DNA of 64,000 bases, taken from Certhia americana (lineage: Eukaryota > Chordata > Aves > Passeriformes > Certhiidae). Position numbers and translations under genes: made by a program. The stretch lies in NCBI GenBank assembly GCA_018697195.1, contig CM031878.1:41187504-41251503 (forward strand), read 5' to 3'. Positions 14,038 through 55,400 of the stretch are shown here, piece by piece. The notes under the pieces are model-generated. The model saw only the letters and a program-made list of their open reading frames with translations, had not been told where the DNA came from and did no database searches. Position 1 is the first letter of the stretch, and each line of letters opens with the position of its first letter.

Positions 14038-14274
14038 TCAGGGGTGATTCTGGTTGGACACCAGGAGAAATTTCTTCACAGAAAGGGCTGTTAAATATTG
14101 GAATGCTCTGCCCAGGGAGGTGATGGAGTCACCATCCCTGGAGGTGTTCAAGAAACAAGTGGATATAGCACTCAGTGCCATGGTCTTGTTGACCAGGTGA
14201 TGATTGGTTCAAGTTTGGACTCAATGATCTCAGAGGTCTGTTCCCGACTAAATCATTCTGTGACTCTGCAAACA
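14038..14274 (+). mobile_element. CR1 LINE 3' portion next to SYK start exon
   Basis: Sense-oriented CR1 tail: accaggagaaatttcttcac, gctctgcccagggaggtgat, ggaggtgttcaagaaacaag, ending aaatcattctgtgactctg. It ends 66 bp before the acceptor AG of the first SYK coding exon. Confidence 0.9.
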
Positions 14275-14342
14275 TGCTGCCATCTTACTGGTTTATCCTC
14301 TTTTTTCTACTGACATTCATATCTCTGTCTTTGTATTTTCAG

Positions 14343-14382
14343 ATATAGTATTCTGGGTTTGCTACTTGAGAAAGAATAAAAC
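14343..14382 (+). other. SYK: 5' UTR part of SYK first coding exon
   Basis: A pyrimidine-rich tract (tctctgtctttgtattttc) ending in AG at 14341-14342 marks the acceptor, leaving 40 nt of 5' UTR before the ATG. Because an acceptor precedes the start exon, at least one non-coding exon must lie upstream. The start context has A at -3 and G at +4, a strong Kozak match. There is no upstream ATG in these 40 nt. Confidence 0.8.
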
Positions 14383-43466
<29,084 letters not shown>

Positions 43467-44731
43467 CAGCGTAGAGAACAGCAGCTTCCTTGTCTCCAGA
43501 CAGCACCCTCTGAGAAGCAGCTTATTTTCCAAACCCAAGCAACCTCATGTTTTGTACTTCATTTTCAACCTTCAAAGCTCAGATCCAAGCCTTGCATCTG
43601 TAAGGTTGCCTTTTCTTACCTTCTGAAAAAAAATCAGCAGCAAAAGAGTATTGGAAGTGTAACAGTCTTCAAGTGTGCATCAGGGATGTTAGAAAAGATG
43701 CTTGTACTTTTGCTACATTACATTTTGTTTTATTTGCGGCTTTATTTGCATTATGGTTTGCAGTCCTGTAAAACCTGTTTTATTACTTTGAGCCCTCTTT
43801 CTCTCCTATATCAGAATGCAGATTGGAACTTAGATTCTTCTCATCATTATTCTTAGCCTTTAAACATATTGAGTTGTTCCAGCCTTCCCTTTCCTCAAGG
43901 AAGAATAGCATAAACATTTCTTACTATGAAGCAAATTCACTGTGCAAGTGAGTCAGACACTTTGACTGACAGTGTGCTTGATTTTATCACCAAGCCCCTG
44001 TAAACCAAATCACATTCTTCTTAGAAGTAAATTAAGCAGAGGGGAATTGAGAGTTCTGACTTTCTAACACCATCATATTCTTTAAATGTGACCATCTTTT
44101 TTTGTTTCTCATACCATGTGTGGAGCCCAGCTGTTACTCAGGGAGTTGGGTTTTTTCCCAGTGAAAATGGGAAACTCAGAGTCTTGATCTTATCTTGGAA
44201 GAAAACATACCAGCACCTAAGATGATTCTATATTTTAACATAAACTCCAACACTGCATTCTGGAAAATGCACCTGTGATGGAGTAGCACTTACCTTTCTC
44301 TGTGCTCTTCCATCCTTCTCCAGACATGTATCTGTTTGGGTATGCCACAGCTCCTTGTGTTGTGTTTTGAGCAGCAATTATTTCTATCTTCAAACTCTTC
44401 TTTGAAAAAGCATCAGTGAGAATTTTACCACACCTTATCAGCTCTGAAGTTAAATTTCACCTCTAATTCAAATATTTCATAATGGGCATATGGAAAATAA
44501 GATTATTTTTGTCACCTCCAAAATCTTAGTATTTGTCTTGTGGGAAAAATGTTTGTGGTCATCTCAGGAAAAAGCTTTTGTCTTATCACTCTTCTGTAAT
44601 GCAGTGTGCATCTCCATTAAATTGGAAGTAGAGTAGTAACAAATAATGTAATCAACTTCTGATTCTGTTTTTACCCTTATGCTTTGCTTGCTCAGTCTCA
44701 TTTTAAATACTGTCAATAGAAATATTCATAT
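43467..44731 (+). other. SYK: SYK 3' UTR, proximal part (end not resolved)
   Basis: Non-coding sequence directly after the stop. No AATAAA occurs before the LTR. An ATTAAA variant at 44616-44621 could end a 1.15-kb UTR. The next AATAAA is at 46349-46354, beyond the LTR. Which is used cannot be decided from sequence. Confidence 0.5.
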
Positions 44732-44736
44732 CACTT

Positions 44737-45476
44737 TGTCGGGGGTTGGGTTATTTTCTTACTAGAATTTTTTCCCTGAAGTTGCTAAGAAGCTAATGTC
44801 TGAGTGCTTTTCGGTACTCATGGGTGCTTAGGGCCAAACAAAAGAAGCAGCTAAGGCAGAGACAGGGAGGCACCAACTTCACTTTGCTCAGGGCAGTTTT
44901 CTGCTCTGGGGGAACTGCCAGGTCTGCTTGTCTCGGCACGGCGGAGAGCTTTCACCATCCTTCACCTGGAACTCGGTCGGACCACCGTCTCTTCGTGTGT
45001 CCCCCGGGATTTTGGGAGCCCGTTCCCTCCCTGCCCTGCCAGGAGCTCCTTCTCCCTGCCCTGCACCCATGGCTTCTTCAGTTTTGTTCGAGGTCTCCCC
45101 ACGCTGTGTTTTCTGCAACCCGTGTCTAGCCAGGACATTTTCTACAGCTCCAGCTCTACCGTGGAGCCTCAGATACATCTCGCCCCCAGGACTGCTGCTG
45201 GCTCTGGTAGCTTGTAAGGGTACTGAGGGCTGCAGGGTGCCAGAGGAAAACTGTAACTGGGTTGTTGTTTTTTCTTCTCTAGTTCTGTTTGTTGTCAATG
45301 TTGTAGTTATTATTGTTAATTTACCTTGTTAGACTAACTAGTAAAGAACTGTTATTCCTGCCCTCATATCGTTGTCTGAGACCCACCCTCCAATCTCAGG
45401 ATTATAACAACATCCAAGGGAAGTTTCCATTTTTTTTGGTTCCTTAGCAGACACCCCATCTTTCCAAACCAAGACA
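44737..45476 (+). mobile_element. Solo LTR of an ERVL-like endogenous retrovirus
   Basis: The 740-bp element begins TGTCGGGGGTT and ends CCAAGACA (TG...CA ends). It is flanked by an exact 5-bp duplication, CACTT at 44732-44736 and 45477-45481. Five-base duplications are typical of ERVL-type elements. The composition is GC-richer than its surroundings. Orientation is set from the AGTAAAGAAC polyadenylation-like segment at about 45341, followed by an R/U5-like tail similar to passerine ERVL LTRs as I remember them. No internal viral genes are present, as expected after LTR-LTR recombination. Confidence 0.85.
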
Positions 45477-46161
45477 CACTTATAAATCACAAGCAGCTAC
45501 TTTATTGTCATTTGCATATATCTCAGGAATCTACATACACTTTGTCTGTTAGATATAGAGATTTTAGAAAATATAAAGAATAAGATTTAGAGTTAGATAC
45601 ATTTATTGCATATGGTTGGTTAGAGTATACCTGTTTAATTTTTCTGTGAACAGAGTATTCTTAGAGATGCAGTGGTGTGTTTTTTTCTCTAGTAATGAAA
45701 TTGTATGAGCAATTAAACTGAGAAAGGCTGAAATAATTTTCATAACAGACAGGACTATAAACAAATGTAGATGTTACTGAGTTTTTTTCTTTTTACTAAG
45801 TTTACGGTCTATTTGTTACAAAATATCTGGTGCCTTTTGGTAGTTTGGTCTTGGCTTGGTGCAAGACACCACAGGCTACTGGAAGATACTGAGTGCAATA
45901 GACCGTGCTTCAAATGTGACCAAATGTGACTTAGCTGGAAGATGATTTATTTTTTTGTTTGTTTTTAAAAAACATTTTTCTACAAGACCAGCTTGTGTAG
46001 AAGTTAGCCATAGTTACACATAGGTGTTTGTCACTTCAGTTATGTTGCAGAGAATTTGTTATCTCTACATGTGCAATTAGTACACTTATGGGGATATTAG
46101 TTACAAACAAATTGCACAAATCTGTATGAACCAGCAAGTGACAGTACTCAATTTCTCAGAA

Positions 46162-46189
46162 TGAGAGATATAGTTTTCTATATCTCTCA
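46162..46189. repeat. Perfect 12-bp inverted repeat with TTTT loop
   Basis: The arm TGAGAGATATAG (46162-46173) and its exact reverse complement (46178-46189) are separated by TTTT. If SYK transcripts extend to 46349 this would form an RNA hairpin in the UTR. Confidence 0.8.
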
Positions 46190-46348
46190 CTCCCTTTAAA
46201 AGTGATGTCTGATACAACAAATTTGGAGGATTATTTCTTCTCCTCTCTTCTGAGTGAATGTCAGCATCACTTTCTGAAGTTACTTGATTATTTTTAGCTT
46301 CACTATTACATAGTAAAAGTTTACAATGAGAATATAAAATATTGTGAA

Positions 46349-46354
46349 ATAAAT
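46349..46354 (+). terminator. SYK: Candidate distal polyadenylation signal of SYK
   Basis: The first canonical AATAAA after the SYK stop on this strand that I found, in AT-rich sequence. It would give a 3' UTR of about 2.9 kb that includes the LTR. There is no clear GU-rich element just downstream, so confidence is low. Confidence 0.3.
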
Positions 46355-46499
46355 GGATTTGCTTTTAACATTTTAATTAAAGATATTTTACAAAATATTC
46401 TGTCTTAACTAGAATCCTTTCATAATTACATGCTTTGTAAATATCCTGATGCTGTGCAGTGTGTATATGTACTAAGTTACTGTGATTGTTGTGGAAGAC

Positions 46500-49400
46500 T
46501 GAGATTTACCTATTGACAGTGAAAGGTACCCAACAGGACAGGTAAGGCCACTGAAGCCTGGACTGCTTTTGGAGTAATTCAGGAGTAGCTGGAAATTCCC
46601 AAAATATGCTTGTTATTGCACCTAAGTATTTTCAAAGTGATTTACAACAGTACTGTGCTGGATCTGGAAGATTAGAGGTGCCAGAAGTCAGTACAATGTA
46701 TCAGTTAGCCAAGAATTTCTGCTTTACAGATGTCAGCTATGCAGGATTTAAGTCACATTATATGACATGGAGCCTCCCTCAGATGCAGACAGCTGTTCTA
46801 GTATTCTAAAATAAAAACAGCAACATCTTAGTCTTTTACTTAGCTTTTTTAACATGCTTGGGTTTTCAGGAAAGCTAAGGCTAGATGAGTGTGAATGTGA
46901 ATTTGAAAATAAACAAGAAAGGTGGAAAGGTAGACAACTCTTCACCCAGATATTTCCCTTTGAGGGCATCAGTCAGTGACTGACTGACTCTGTTCTGCTG
47001 TGGTTGTTTTCCTGCATAGCAAATCTGGCCTAGTCGCTGCACCTCTGCACTTGTGGGGCTTCACCATCAACTGATATGAAGGAACTTTTTGTCTTTTGTC
47101 TGGGTCTAGTTGCCTATTTCTAGACTGACTTGTCTCAGAAATGCCACTTGGTGATGTAGGCCCACAAGTGATTGTCATGACAGAGTTAAGGGGTGGAAAA
47201 CTGCAGTATGTATTTAGGAAGGCTGGTGGAGAAGAAGGACCAGGTAATAACAGGCTAAGAGGGCTTTTCACTGGAGAAAAACTGCATATTGATACCTTTG
47301 GTTTGGGCTCAAATTTAAAAATTATTGAGTTTTCTGAAGCATGGGAAGCATGTGCCTTTTTCCATAAAGACACGCCCAAAACATCTTGAAAGCCCTGGTC
47401 CAGCCTGTCCTTGCTTCTAACACTGTGCAAAAAGGGGACTTTTAATCAGACAATGAGAAATACCCATAATTTTCACCCCTGAAATCGTCACAGTCAGCAC
47501 TGCCAGTTTGCCAAAGAACCTATCTGCAAGTGGCCTGGCCCGCAGAGCCAGACTGTGCACCGAGACAGCAGTGTGTCCTCACCCCAGCCCTGCCAGGAGG
47601 TGGCAATGCCTGAACACGGCTGGAGTGAAGCACTTCTCTGTCCATTTCTGGCACTCTCCACTCTGCCCCGGCTTTTGTTGTGCCTGTGTGTTACAGAGGA
47701 CACACTCTTTGCTCCGTGCTGTGAAGCAATGTTGCATGTGAGGACAAATCATCATTTATTTATATGGTGAACAGTCAGCTGTGGATGATTAACAAAGACT
47801 TCTGAGACTCGGTGTCCCCTTGTCTTTTAAGTGATCACAGCAGTGAGAGATTGCACGCAGAAAGATACAGATTACGCCCCACACATGCCTAGAAGGGAGT
47901 GAGGGTGGCATATGGATTGAATAATATAGGGAAACATTAAGAAAGCAATTGTAATTACCAGCCCTAAGTTTAGTGAGGACAGAAAGACTGCAAGGCATGC
48001 AGAAGAAAAAATAAACTCCTGTTAAAAAAAGAGAGATGTAAGGCAAAGCCTGAGAACAGTGCTCCAATCATTCAGAGTTTCCTGAGGCAAATCTAGAGCT
48101 GTGCATCTATCTCCAAATATATATTTTTTTCTTTTCTGTCACATATGTGATAATTGAGACAAAGACCCACTGGGTTCCTTGGCATATAATTAACTCTGCA
48201 TGGAGTATAACGACTGCTTCCCTGAGGCAATGGAGGTGTGCACATTTCTTGATAGCTGGAGAACAGAGGAAACAAGAGGCAGCTGGGGAAAACATTACAC
48301 TACTGTCCATTAAAATTCATTATTTCAAATGTAAATAGTCCCTGGATGACCAGTCCAGTGTAAATGTGCCGAGATCATTACCTCGTCTATCCACCATTGC
48401 AAATGCCTTAAAATATCACGTTAAGAAACTGTTAGGTCTTGCTTAACTGTGTCAAAGTGCTTGTGGGGGAATACCACTGCCATGCACCTGCAGCTCACAC
48501 TGCATGTGTCAGAGGTGCAGTCAGCTGAGTGCCAGGATCCCTGTGCCTCTGCCATGTTAGAAATGCAATACATTTCTGCAAAAACACCAAAAAATAGAAA
48601 AAATTTTGCAAAGAACAGTTCAATGACACTGACCTGTTTTATTGCCACCTGCCAGTGGCTGTATTGACATCAACATCTGTTTTTCTTACTTCCTGTTTTA
48701 ATAAAGAGAAATTGTGCCACTTTCAGCAACAGCTGAATAGGTAGGAGAGAATTTTTATAGCTGTCTCTTGAACAGCCTGAAGACTTTCCCTTGAAAATAT
48801 TTCATACTTATGCACATATGCACATGTATTTCTCGTCATTATTTTGTACTTGAGTTCAGTAAGTAAATTTGTTCCTCAGTTGTTTCTGCACAACCATTGT
48901 AGCAGTATCTCCATGTCTTGTTCTAATCTATATGGAGATTTTCACCAGTGTTACCAAATGATTTCTCTCTGACTGGCATATCAGGTTCCACCTCCAGTAA
49001 TCCGAGGCTGAGACCAGCTGGCAAGAATTAATAATGGTTTTCAGTGACAGTTCTAGAAGGTAACAAGGAAACTTAATGGAAGGAAGCGGTTGTGGGGAAC
49101 ATGGATACATCAAGAAATGCATGAGAGGTACAACATCACTGAGCTTGTCAAAGAGCAGTGCTTTGGGGCATTTTTCCCTCACTACTTTGGAGCAGATGTC
49201 AATTGACTGTTTGGCTAGGCTTAATGTTTCTTTTCACAAAAGATATGTATTTAGAGTCAACGTTTCCTTAATTTTCCCCAATAATGACTCATCTTTGTAC
49301 CCATAGTTGCATATAAAAACCTAGATTATCAATGTAATTTTGTTTCAGCAGGATTTCCTCTGTTGCCAGTAAGCGCCCCAAACTGAGCTGTTTCTAGGCA

Positions 49401-52400
49401 TACAACTACGTTTCTGTTCTAGCAGCTTCCATTGGCCTCATTCCTGTGACTACTCTGCAAACACATGCTTAAGTTAAGCAGGAGTACCAGCAGTTGGTCC
49501 TCTCCCAAAGCCCTCATGATCCCTCTGACAATCAAAGGGCAACGCAGAAAAGCAATGGACAATAAAGTTCAGTCACCACCATGAGGAAAGTTCCCAACCT
49601 CTGCCTCTCAGGGTGTCTGCTTTTTTATACAATATAGCCTCTTTAGGACAGCAAATATAAAATTATACAGATATTTATTATCAGAGTACACTGGTGTTAC
49701 AGGAACCCTACACACACCTTGCACTCAGGAGCCCCATTATTTTTTGCAGACTTTTAATGCACTAGAGCACAAAATCTTTTTTTCTTCAGTAAATGTGTTG
49801 TTTACTCTGTCATCGATACATGCATATCTTTAGCTATTTTAAAATTGGATATTCACTGGTATTACTGTTTCCCCAGGGGCATGCAGCAGTGAGGTACTAT
49901 TTTTAAACTCCTCAGTCAGCCATGACTTCCTTTTTGTCTGTCCACTCTGTAGCTGCCATAGGGAGTGAGCATAGCATTCCTCATCTTTTTGTGGTTTCTA
50001 CTTATAAGGAATAGCAGAACAAGTAGGGGTTCTTGTTGGTGCTGGAGTACTACACAAGTCAGATTACAGGAAAAAGCACAGACTGAATCATGTCTCAGAA
50101 ATTCACCCTCCAGTGTCACATTGTACCCAAGTTAATGTAAACCAGAGCTCCTGCTATACAAGCACAAGTACAAAGCTCACAGTTTGTTCCCAAAACTCCC
50201 ACAGCTTTTTCCATGCCAGCTATATAAAAGAAAAAAAACAAAAACAAAAACCTGACCAAACACCAAAACCCAACAAGATTTAATAACATGACACATTCCT
50301 CTGTTTGTTTGCAGAACTGTATGTGAGCAATTTTATGAGTCATTTAATTACAAGGAAGCCAAGGCCTGGACAAAGAAATACACTCAAGGTTTGCTTGGGT
50401 TGAGGACAGTCTCTGTCTTTCTTTCCCCCAAAATGAAAAGGTCCCAGTGTGTTTGAAATGCAGCTAGAAGGAATGAAGACATCAGATACCACACCAACAC
50501 TGGTCTCTGAGGCAGCTGTGAGACTGGTGGTACCTACATCTTTTGCTTGAAAAACTGCCTTATTTGGTGGCAGTATGCTGCCAGGTCCACAAAGCCAGCA
50601 TGTGCCACTGCTTGGCCTCCAGGCCTTGGCAGGAACCTGCTGAATAACACAGATTAACAAACATTTGTGGAAAAAACACCCAAATACTGCACCCTCTTCA
50701 TAACATAAACATCATACACTGAAAATGTCATGCAAACTGGGACATGTACTTGAAAGGGAAGAAGCATTTATGCCTTTATTTATATTTATTCAGGAAATGC
50801 AGCCAGTCTTTGCTCCTTCTTACCCAAGGAGCTGACCTGTTGCCAGCATGCTCACGTCCTGAATAGATGTTATTGCACACCTTTTGGAGGTCACCAGGAA
50901 ATCAAAAGGTGGGTTGGGATGGGAAGGGAAGTGGGACAGACACTATACTCATCACTTGCAAAAAAAACCTATGAAACACACTTTCGCTCATAAGCTAAGA
51001 AACTTAAGGTAGCTGGAAACTGGGTCTGGAACATTCAAGTCACCAATAGGGCTCAACTTTCAGCCTAGCAAGTAGTACCATGTTTGTAAAGGAATGTGAT
51101 AGAGCACAATTTTTAAAAGGCCTTTCATTTTGTAAAAGCAATGCCCACATAAGATTAAATTCATGGGCCTTCTTTGGTTGATTTATTTATTTTCCTTAAG
51201 CTGTGCTTAGGAAAATGCAACCAAAGTATGCCTTACTTCAGAAATATTTTGTTCTCACCACTAATTAACAGGCAAGTACCTTCGGTTGCAGGAAGCCCAC
51301 AGCAGCAGGACAAACTTGGTCTAGATCTACCCATTTCAAGGTAGAAAACTTGTAGATCCTAGAGCATGCTCACTGCTGCCCTGCTGCTGCATGGCTGTTT
51401 GTATTCTCATTGGGCTGACCATAACTTGTCAGCAATTCCTCTGCCACACAGAGAAACTCCTTTGACCCTAGGCAGTTTTCTGACAGGCACTGAACAGCCA
51501 GCCATAAGAGACTTTCCGTGGGAAAATGCTCCAGACAATGGTAAAATGGAAAAGAGCATCTGGTACCACCTTCTGCCACTGCTGGAACAGGATCTAGGAT
51601 CCTGCTCCACTGGGGTGGCAGCAGCCCTGGCACAGCCATGCAGCACAGCTGCTCTGCAGTACCAGTAGCTGCTGGTGAGCCAGGGGCAGAGTCTGAAGAT
51701 GTCAATGCAAACCTCAGATGAAGGGTTAGTAGCAGTGCTGTTTCTGCCTTTTGGACAAGCGCTGATCAGCTTAATGAATTGTTTCCTCTTCTCATATTTC
51801 AGACAGGCTCTTTTGTGGCTCTCCAAGTAGGAATGCCAGTCTACCTGTCTGTGTAAAGTAAGCAAGGGAAGAAATGAGGCTCTAGGTGTCATGGCAGGAA
51901 TGCTGATGTACAGAGCAACTGTTCATGTCGTTGGGGATCTTTCGTAATATTCTGGAAAGATGTTTCTTTTCTATGGCAGAGTGTGGGTTCTCCCACCTTT
52001 TAGTTCAGATTAAAAAACATATACCTAGCTTTAGGTGAAGGTAAAGGACACAGAAAGAAGTCTTGTACAGTAAATAGCCAAGTATCTATAAATTTCAATG
52101 TCTTTTTTTATTATTATTTGACCTGTAACTCAAAACCACTTCAAATTGGTTCTATGATACTTAATTTGTTTCTGTTTCCCACAGTCTGCATGTGACAATG
52201 AATTAACCAAAAGGTCACATCCTGTAAAGCTCTCCAAGAAATGCTCCACAGCCATAAACTCAACAAGGCCACAAAAAAACCCAGCTCAAACCAGAAAAGT
52301 TTCCAAAACTGCCAAGATTGACAAGGGAGTTGGGGCACACACCTGTAGATCAGAATTACCTGAACAGGTGGTGTCATCCAACCTCCCTCTGACACAAAGG

Positions 52401-55400
52401 ACAAAACCCCCTTCTGGCTGAAGAGCTCTAGGGTAAAGCGAGTGTGCAAGAAGCTCACCAGAGACCACCAAAGTTTAGCAAAAAAGAGAATGTGTTATTT
52501 CTGTCTTGGTATGCATGCACATACACACACACACACACACATGCACGCATATGCAGAGGTATCCCTGGTCAGGGATAATTACCAGCCAATATGCCTTATA
52601 AAAGACAAATAGCAAGGCCTGATTCTAAAATTTCCTGCCTACTCCATACTCATATTTCTAGAAAATCTCTGTTTCTGTTGTCATCTGCAAATTAGATTAC
52701 AAGCAATTTCTCCTGTATTTTTAAATCCACAGTAAAATAATGAAAAGGTATTGTGCCTAACATGAAATGCATCAGATTCCCCCAACAAAGATGGAAACGA
52801 AAAGCATCTCCTGTCATCTGTCACTTTGCAATCACAAAACTCATTTAACCTCGAGGAAAGGATTTTAAAGACCCTAGAATAATATCACAGAACTGACAGA
52901 TCACACAACAACATTGTTTTAATACATTCCAGATGTATTGCTTCAGTGAATTTAATACAAAGACTAATCTGAATCACTGCTTCTATGCTTGTCAGTCTCC
53001 AATTCTCTCAGGGCCACATGCCAAATTTTTTCCGCTTTCAACTGCATGGCTTTCAACGATGTCAGGCCAAGGGAGTACACAATTTGGTCCCAAGTAACTA
53101 GTTAAATATTTGAAGTTGTTGCCAGCCTTTTATGAGCTCAGTTCAAAATGACATTTAAGGAGGTTTGAAGCATCTTAGATAAGAAAGATGCTGAAGAAAT
53201 AGAGAAGGATAATCAGCTGAAAGAAAAAAAATAAAGGAAAATAACTGAAATAATAGAAATTACATATATAAACAGACATTTACACATTATTCCCCTATTC
53301 ATTAAGCATGCACCATTAACAGAAATTCTCAAATTATGAAAGGATATGCAAAGCTGTTTAAATCTTAAACCTTCAGTTGCAGGGAAGGGATTTATTCTGT
53401 ATCATTAAAATGTTTTTATGCAAAACAGAGAACAGAATTGAATGTTCTGTAAAAATACTTACAGAAATCCACAGTAAAGCTGGAAGACAGCTCTGATACC
53501 ATCTTAATGGAATCTATATTATTTACTTAAGGAAAGGACTAAAAAGGACAAAGGAAAAAAAAAGAAGTTTGGGCTGTGGTAATCATGAAGCAATACAAAC
53601 TACTGCTGCAAAACCAGCAGAAATTCAGAAGAAAATATTAATGTCTGAAAATCTTTTGTAGTCAAGAATATTAACTTCAGCTGTTATGAATAAATGAATT
53701 CTAAATTATTTTTTGTCTGATAGATTTCAAGAAATATTACCATAACCATGTAAACTTCCTTTTTTTCATATAAAACAATATATAGTGGAAGACTTCCCTT
53801 TTAGATCAGAGAAACTGTTTGAATGAAGACATTAAAGCTGTGAGATTCCAATTAGTGTATGAAACACACTAAATCTGTCAAAATGATCCTCTTGGATTAC
53901 TGCTAAACCCAGAAAACCCCAAATGATGGAAGATGAAGGTGAATAGAAACTCAGATGTGGAGCTGTACCTATTCAACAAGCCCCTCTCCCCCACCCTGTT
54001 TGGTCCAAGAGCATATCTTTTTGCAGTCAAATTGTCCTTTTCCTGGCCTACAGGTAGATGAAGAACAAAGTTTTATTCAAAATGAGAATCAAGGAGAATA
54101 TGTTACATAGCACAGGTTTGAAAGGCAGTGACCCTATCTCTCCTGCTGAATGAGTATAATCTGTCTGATGTAGATGTATGTAGATGGAAAGAGGAGAAAA
54201 GAGAGCAATGTTGATGCCTGGGCTTAAAAGAGAAGTTTTGAAAGAACAAGAGCCTTGCACTGAAAAATTTGAAGCTTCTTGTCAGAAATTAGCATAAAGA
54301 GGCCTGAAAAACAGCTGTTTCATGTAAAAATGTTTAATGGGATTTCTTTTCAATATCTTCAGTTCTTTACTGCATCTTTTATGTATGTCAGGCATGCACA
54401 TACACATAGACACTCAGAGGAACTTTTATGGACATATAGATCAAATTGTTGTTCAAATGAGTAAATCAAGACAAATTTACCAACCCTGCTCTGAAGTGAC
54501 ATTCTTCATGTCTCAGTGCATCCCAAGCAAACTCAAGGGCCTTATCCTTTACTTGAAAGCAAACATATGGAAAATTATATTTCTACACTGTCCTGAGGTC
54601 TCTAGTGAGCCTCAGACCATTCAGTGAGTCCACAGAAAAAAATGAAGAAATTATCCACTCTTTACCCCTGTGCTGAACCACTGACCTTACTGAGAGTATC
54701 CCTCTAGTAAAACAAAATATTTACAAAAAACATATTCCGTCTCCATCTGTAAAAATCACCTGTCTCTCTTTTCAGAGGCCAAGAACTGGTAGTGTTGATG
54801 ATTTCTTCTTTGAGCTGTCCAGAAAATATGTGCTTTGGGGGCAAGCATGAAAATGTTCTTCTCCTGGGAATTTTTCTAAGCTGAGTGATATTTTGTGGTC
54901 GTTGCACTGGGAAATGCCTGGTCCTGGCAGAGGAAAGGTCTGTGCTGATGAGGGCAGGAGCCAAGGTGTCCCCAGCAGTGACAGGATGGATGGCGGAGGA
55001 CAGGTGCCAAAGCCCACAGCACCTGTGCCAGGAACCATGTGGGAAAATGCCTGCCAGTGCAAGTTGCTCCTGCGATTGTTAGACACTCTCTTTGCCTTCC
55101 TTGGCTGTGCAACACGTGACACTCGGCAGTGGCTGCAGCCACTTTGGCCACAGCAAAGCTGAAGAGGAGGAAGGTCTAGTATGGAGGAAAGGTAATGCTG
55201 CCCAAAGCAGTATTAGACTGCATTTCTTTAACATTTATCATTCATTATTATTTCCTTAATAGAAACATATACTCTACTCTTTCTGTGTTTAGAAGAGAGT
55301 GAAAAAAAAAGTGAAATAACCAATTTTCTCCAGCCTCCCTTCTGATTCTGAGTACTTACATATTTTTCATATTTTCTCAATGTCGCCACAAGTCTGCCTA

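Larger units (their letters stand above)
1..14342 (+). other. SYK: Upstream intron of SYK, with CR1 fragments
   Basis: No coding exon was recognised. The acceptor at 14341-14342 means an upstream non-coding exon exists, but no CpG island or clear promoter is visible, so the promoter most likely lies left of the window. The listed CR1 pieces, low-complexity tracts and a GC-rich block (11806-12640) are the only features. Stretches 1331-2650, 4290-5880, 6300-11520 and 13000-14035 show nothing I can name. Confidence 0.65.

Noticed and set aside
44824..45332. ORFs of 101-136 codons on both strands
   Set aside because: They fall entirely inside the GC-rich solo LTR; open frames there come from composition.
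48644..48660. CTCF-like GCCACCTGCCAGTGGC
   Set aside because: Spacing between the half-parts differs from the CTCF consensus, so it was not called.
51407..51892. 161-codon minus-strand ORF
   Set aside because: No recognisable domain, overlapped by other open frames on both strands, no splice or promoter context; likely chance.
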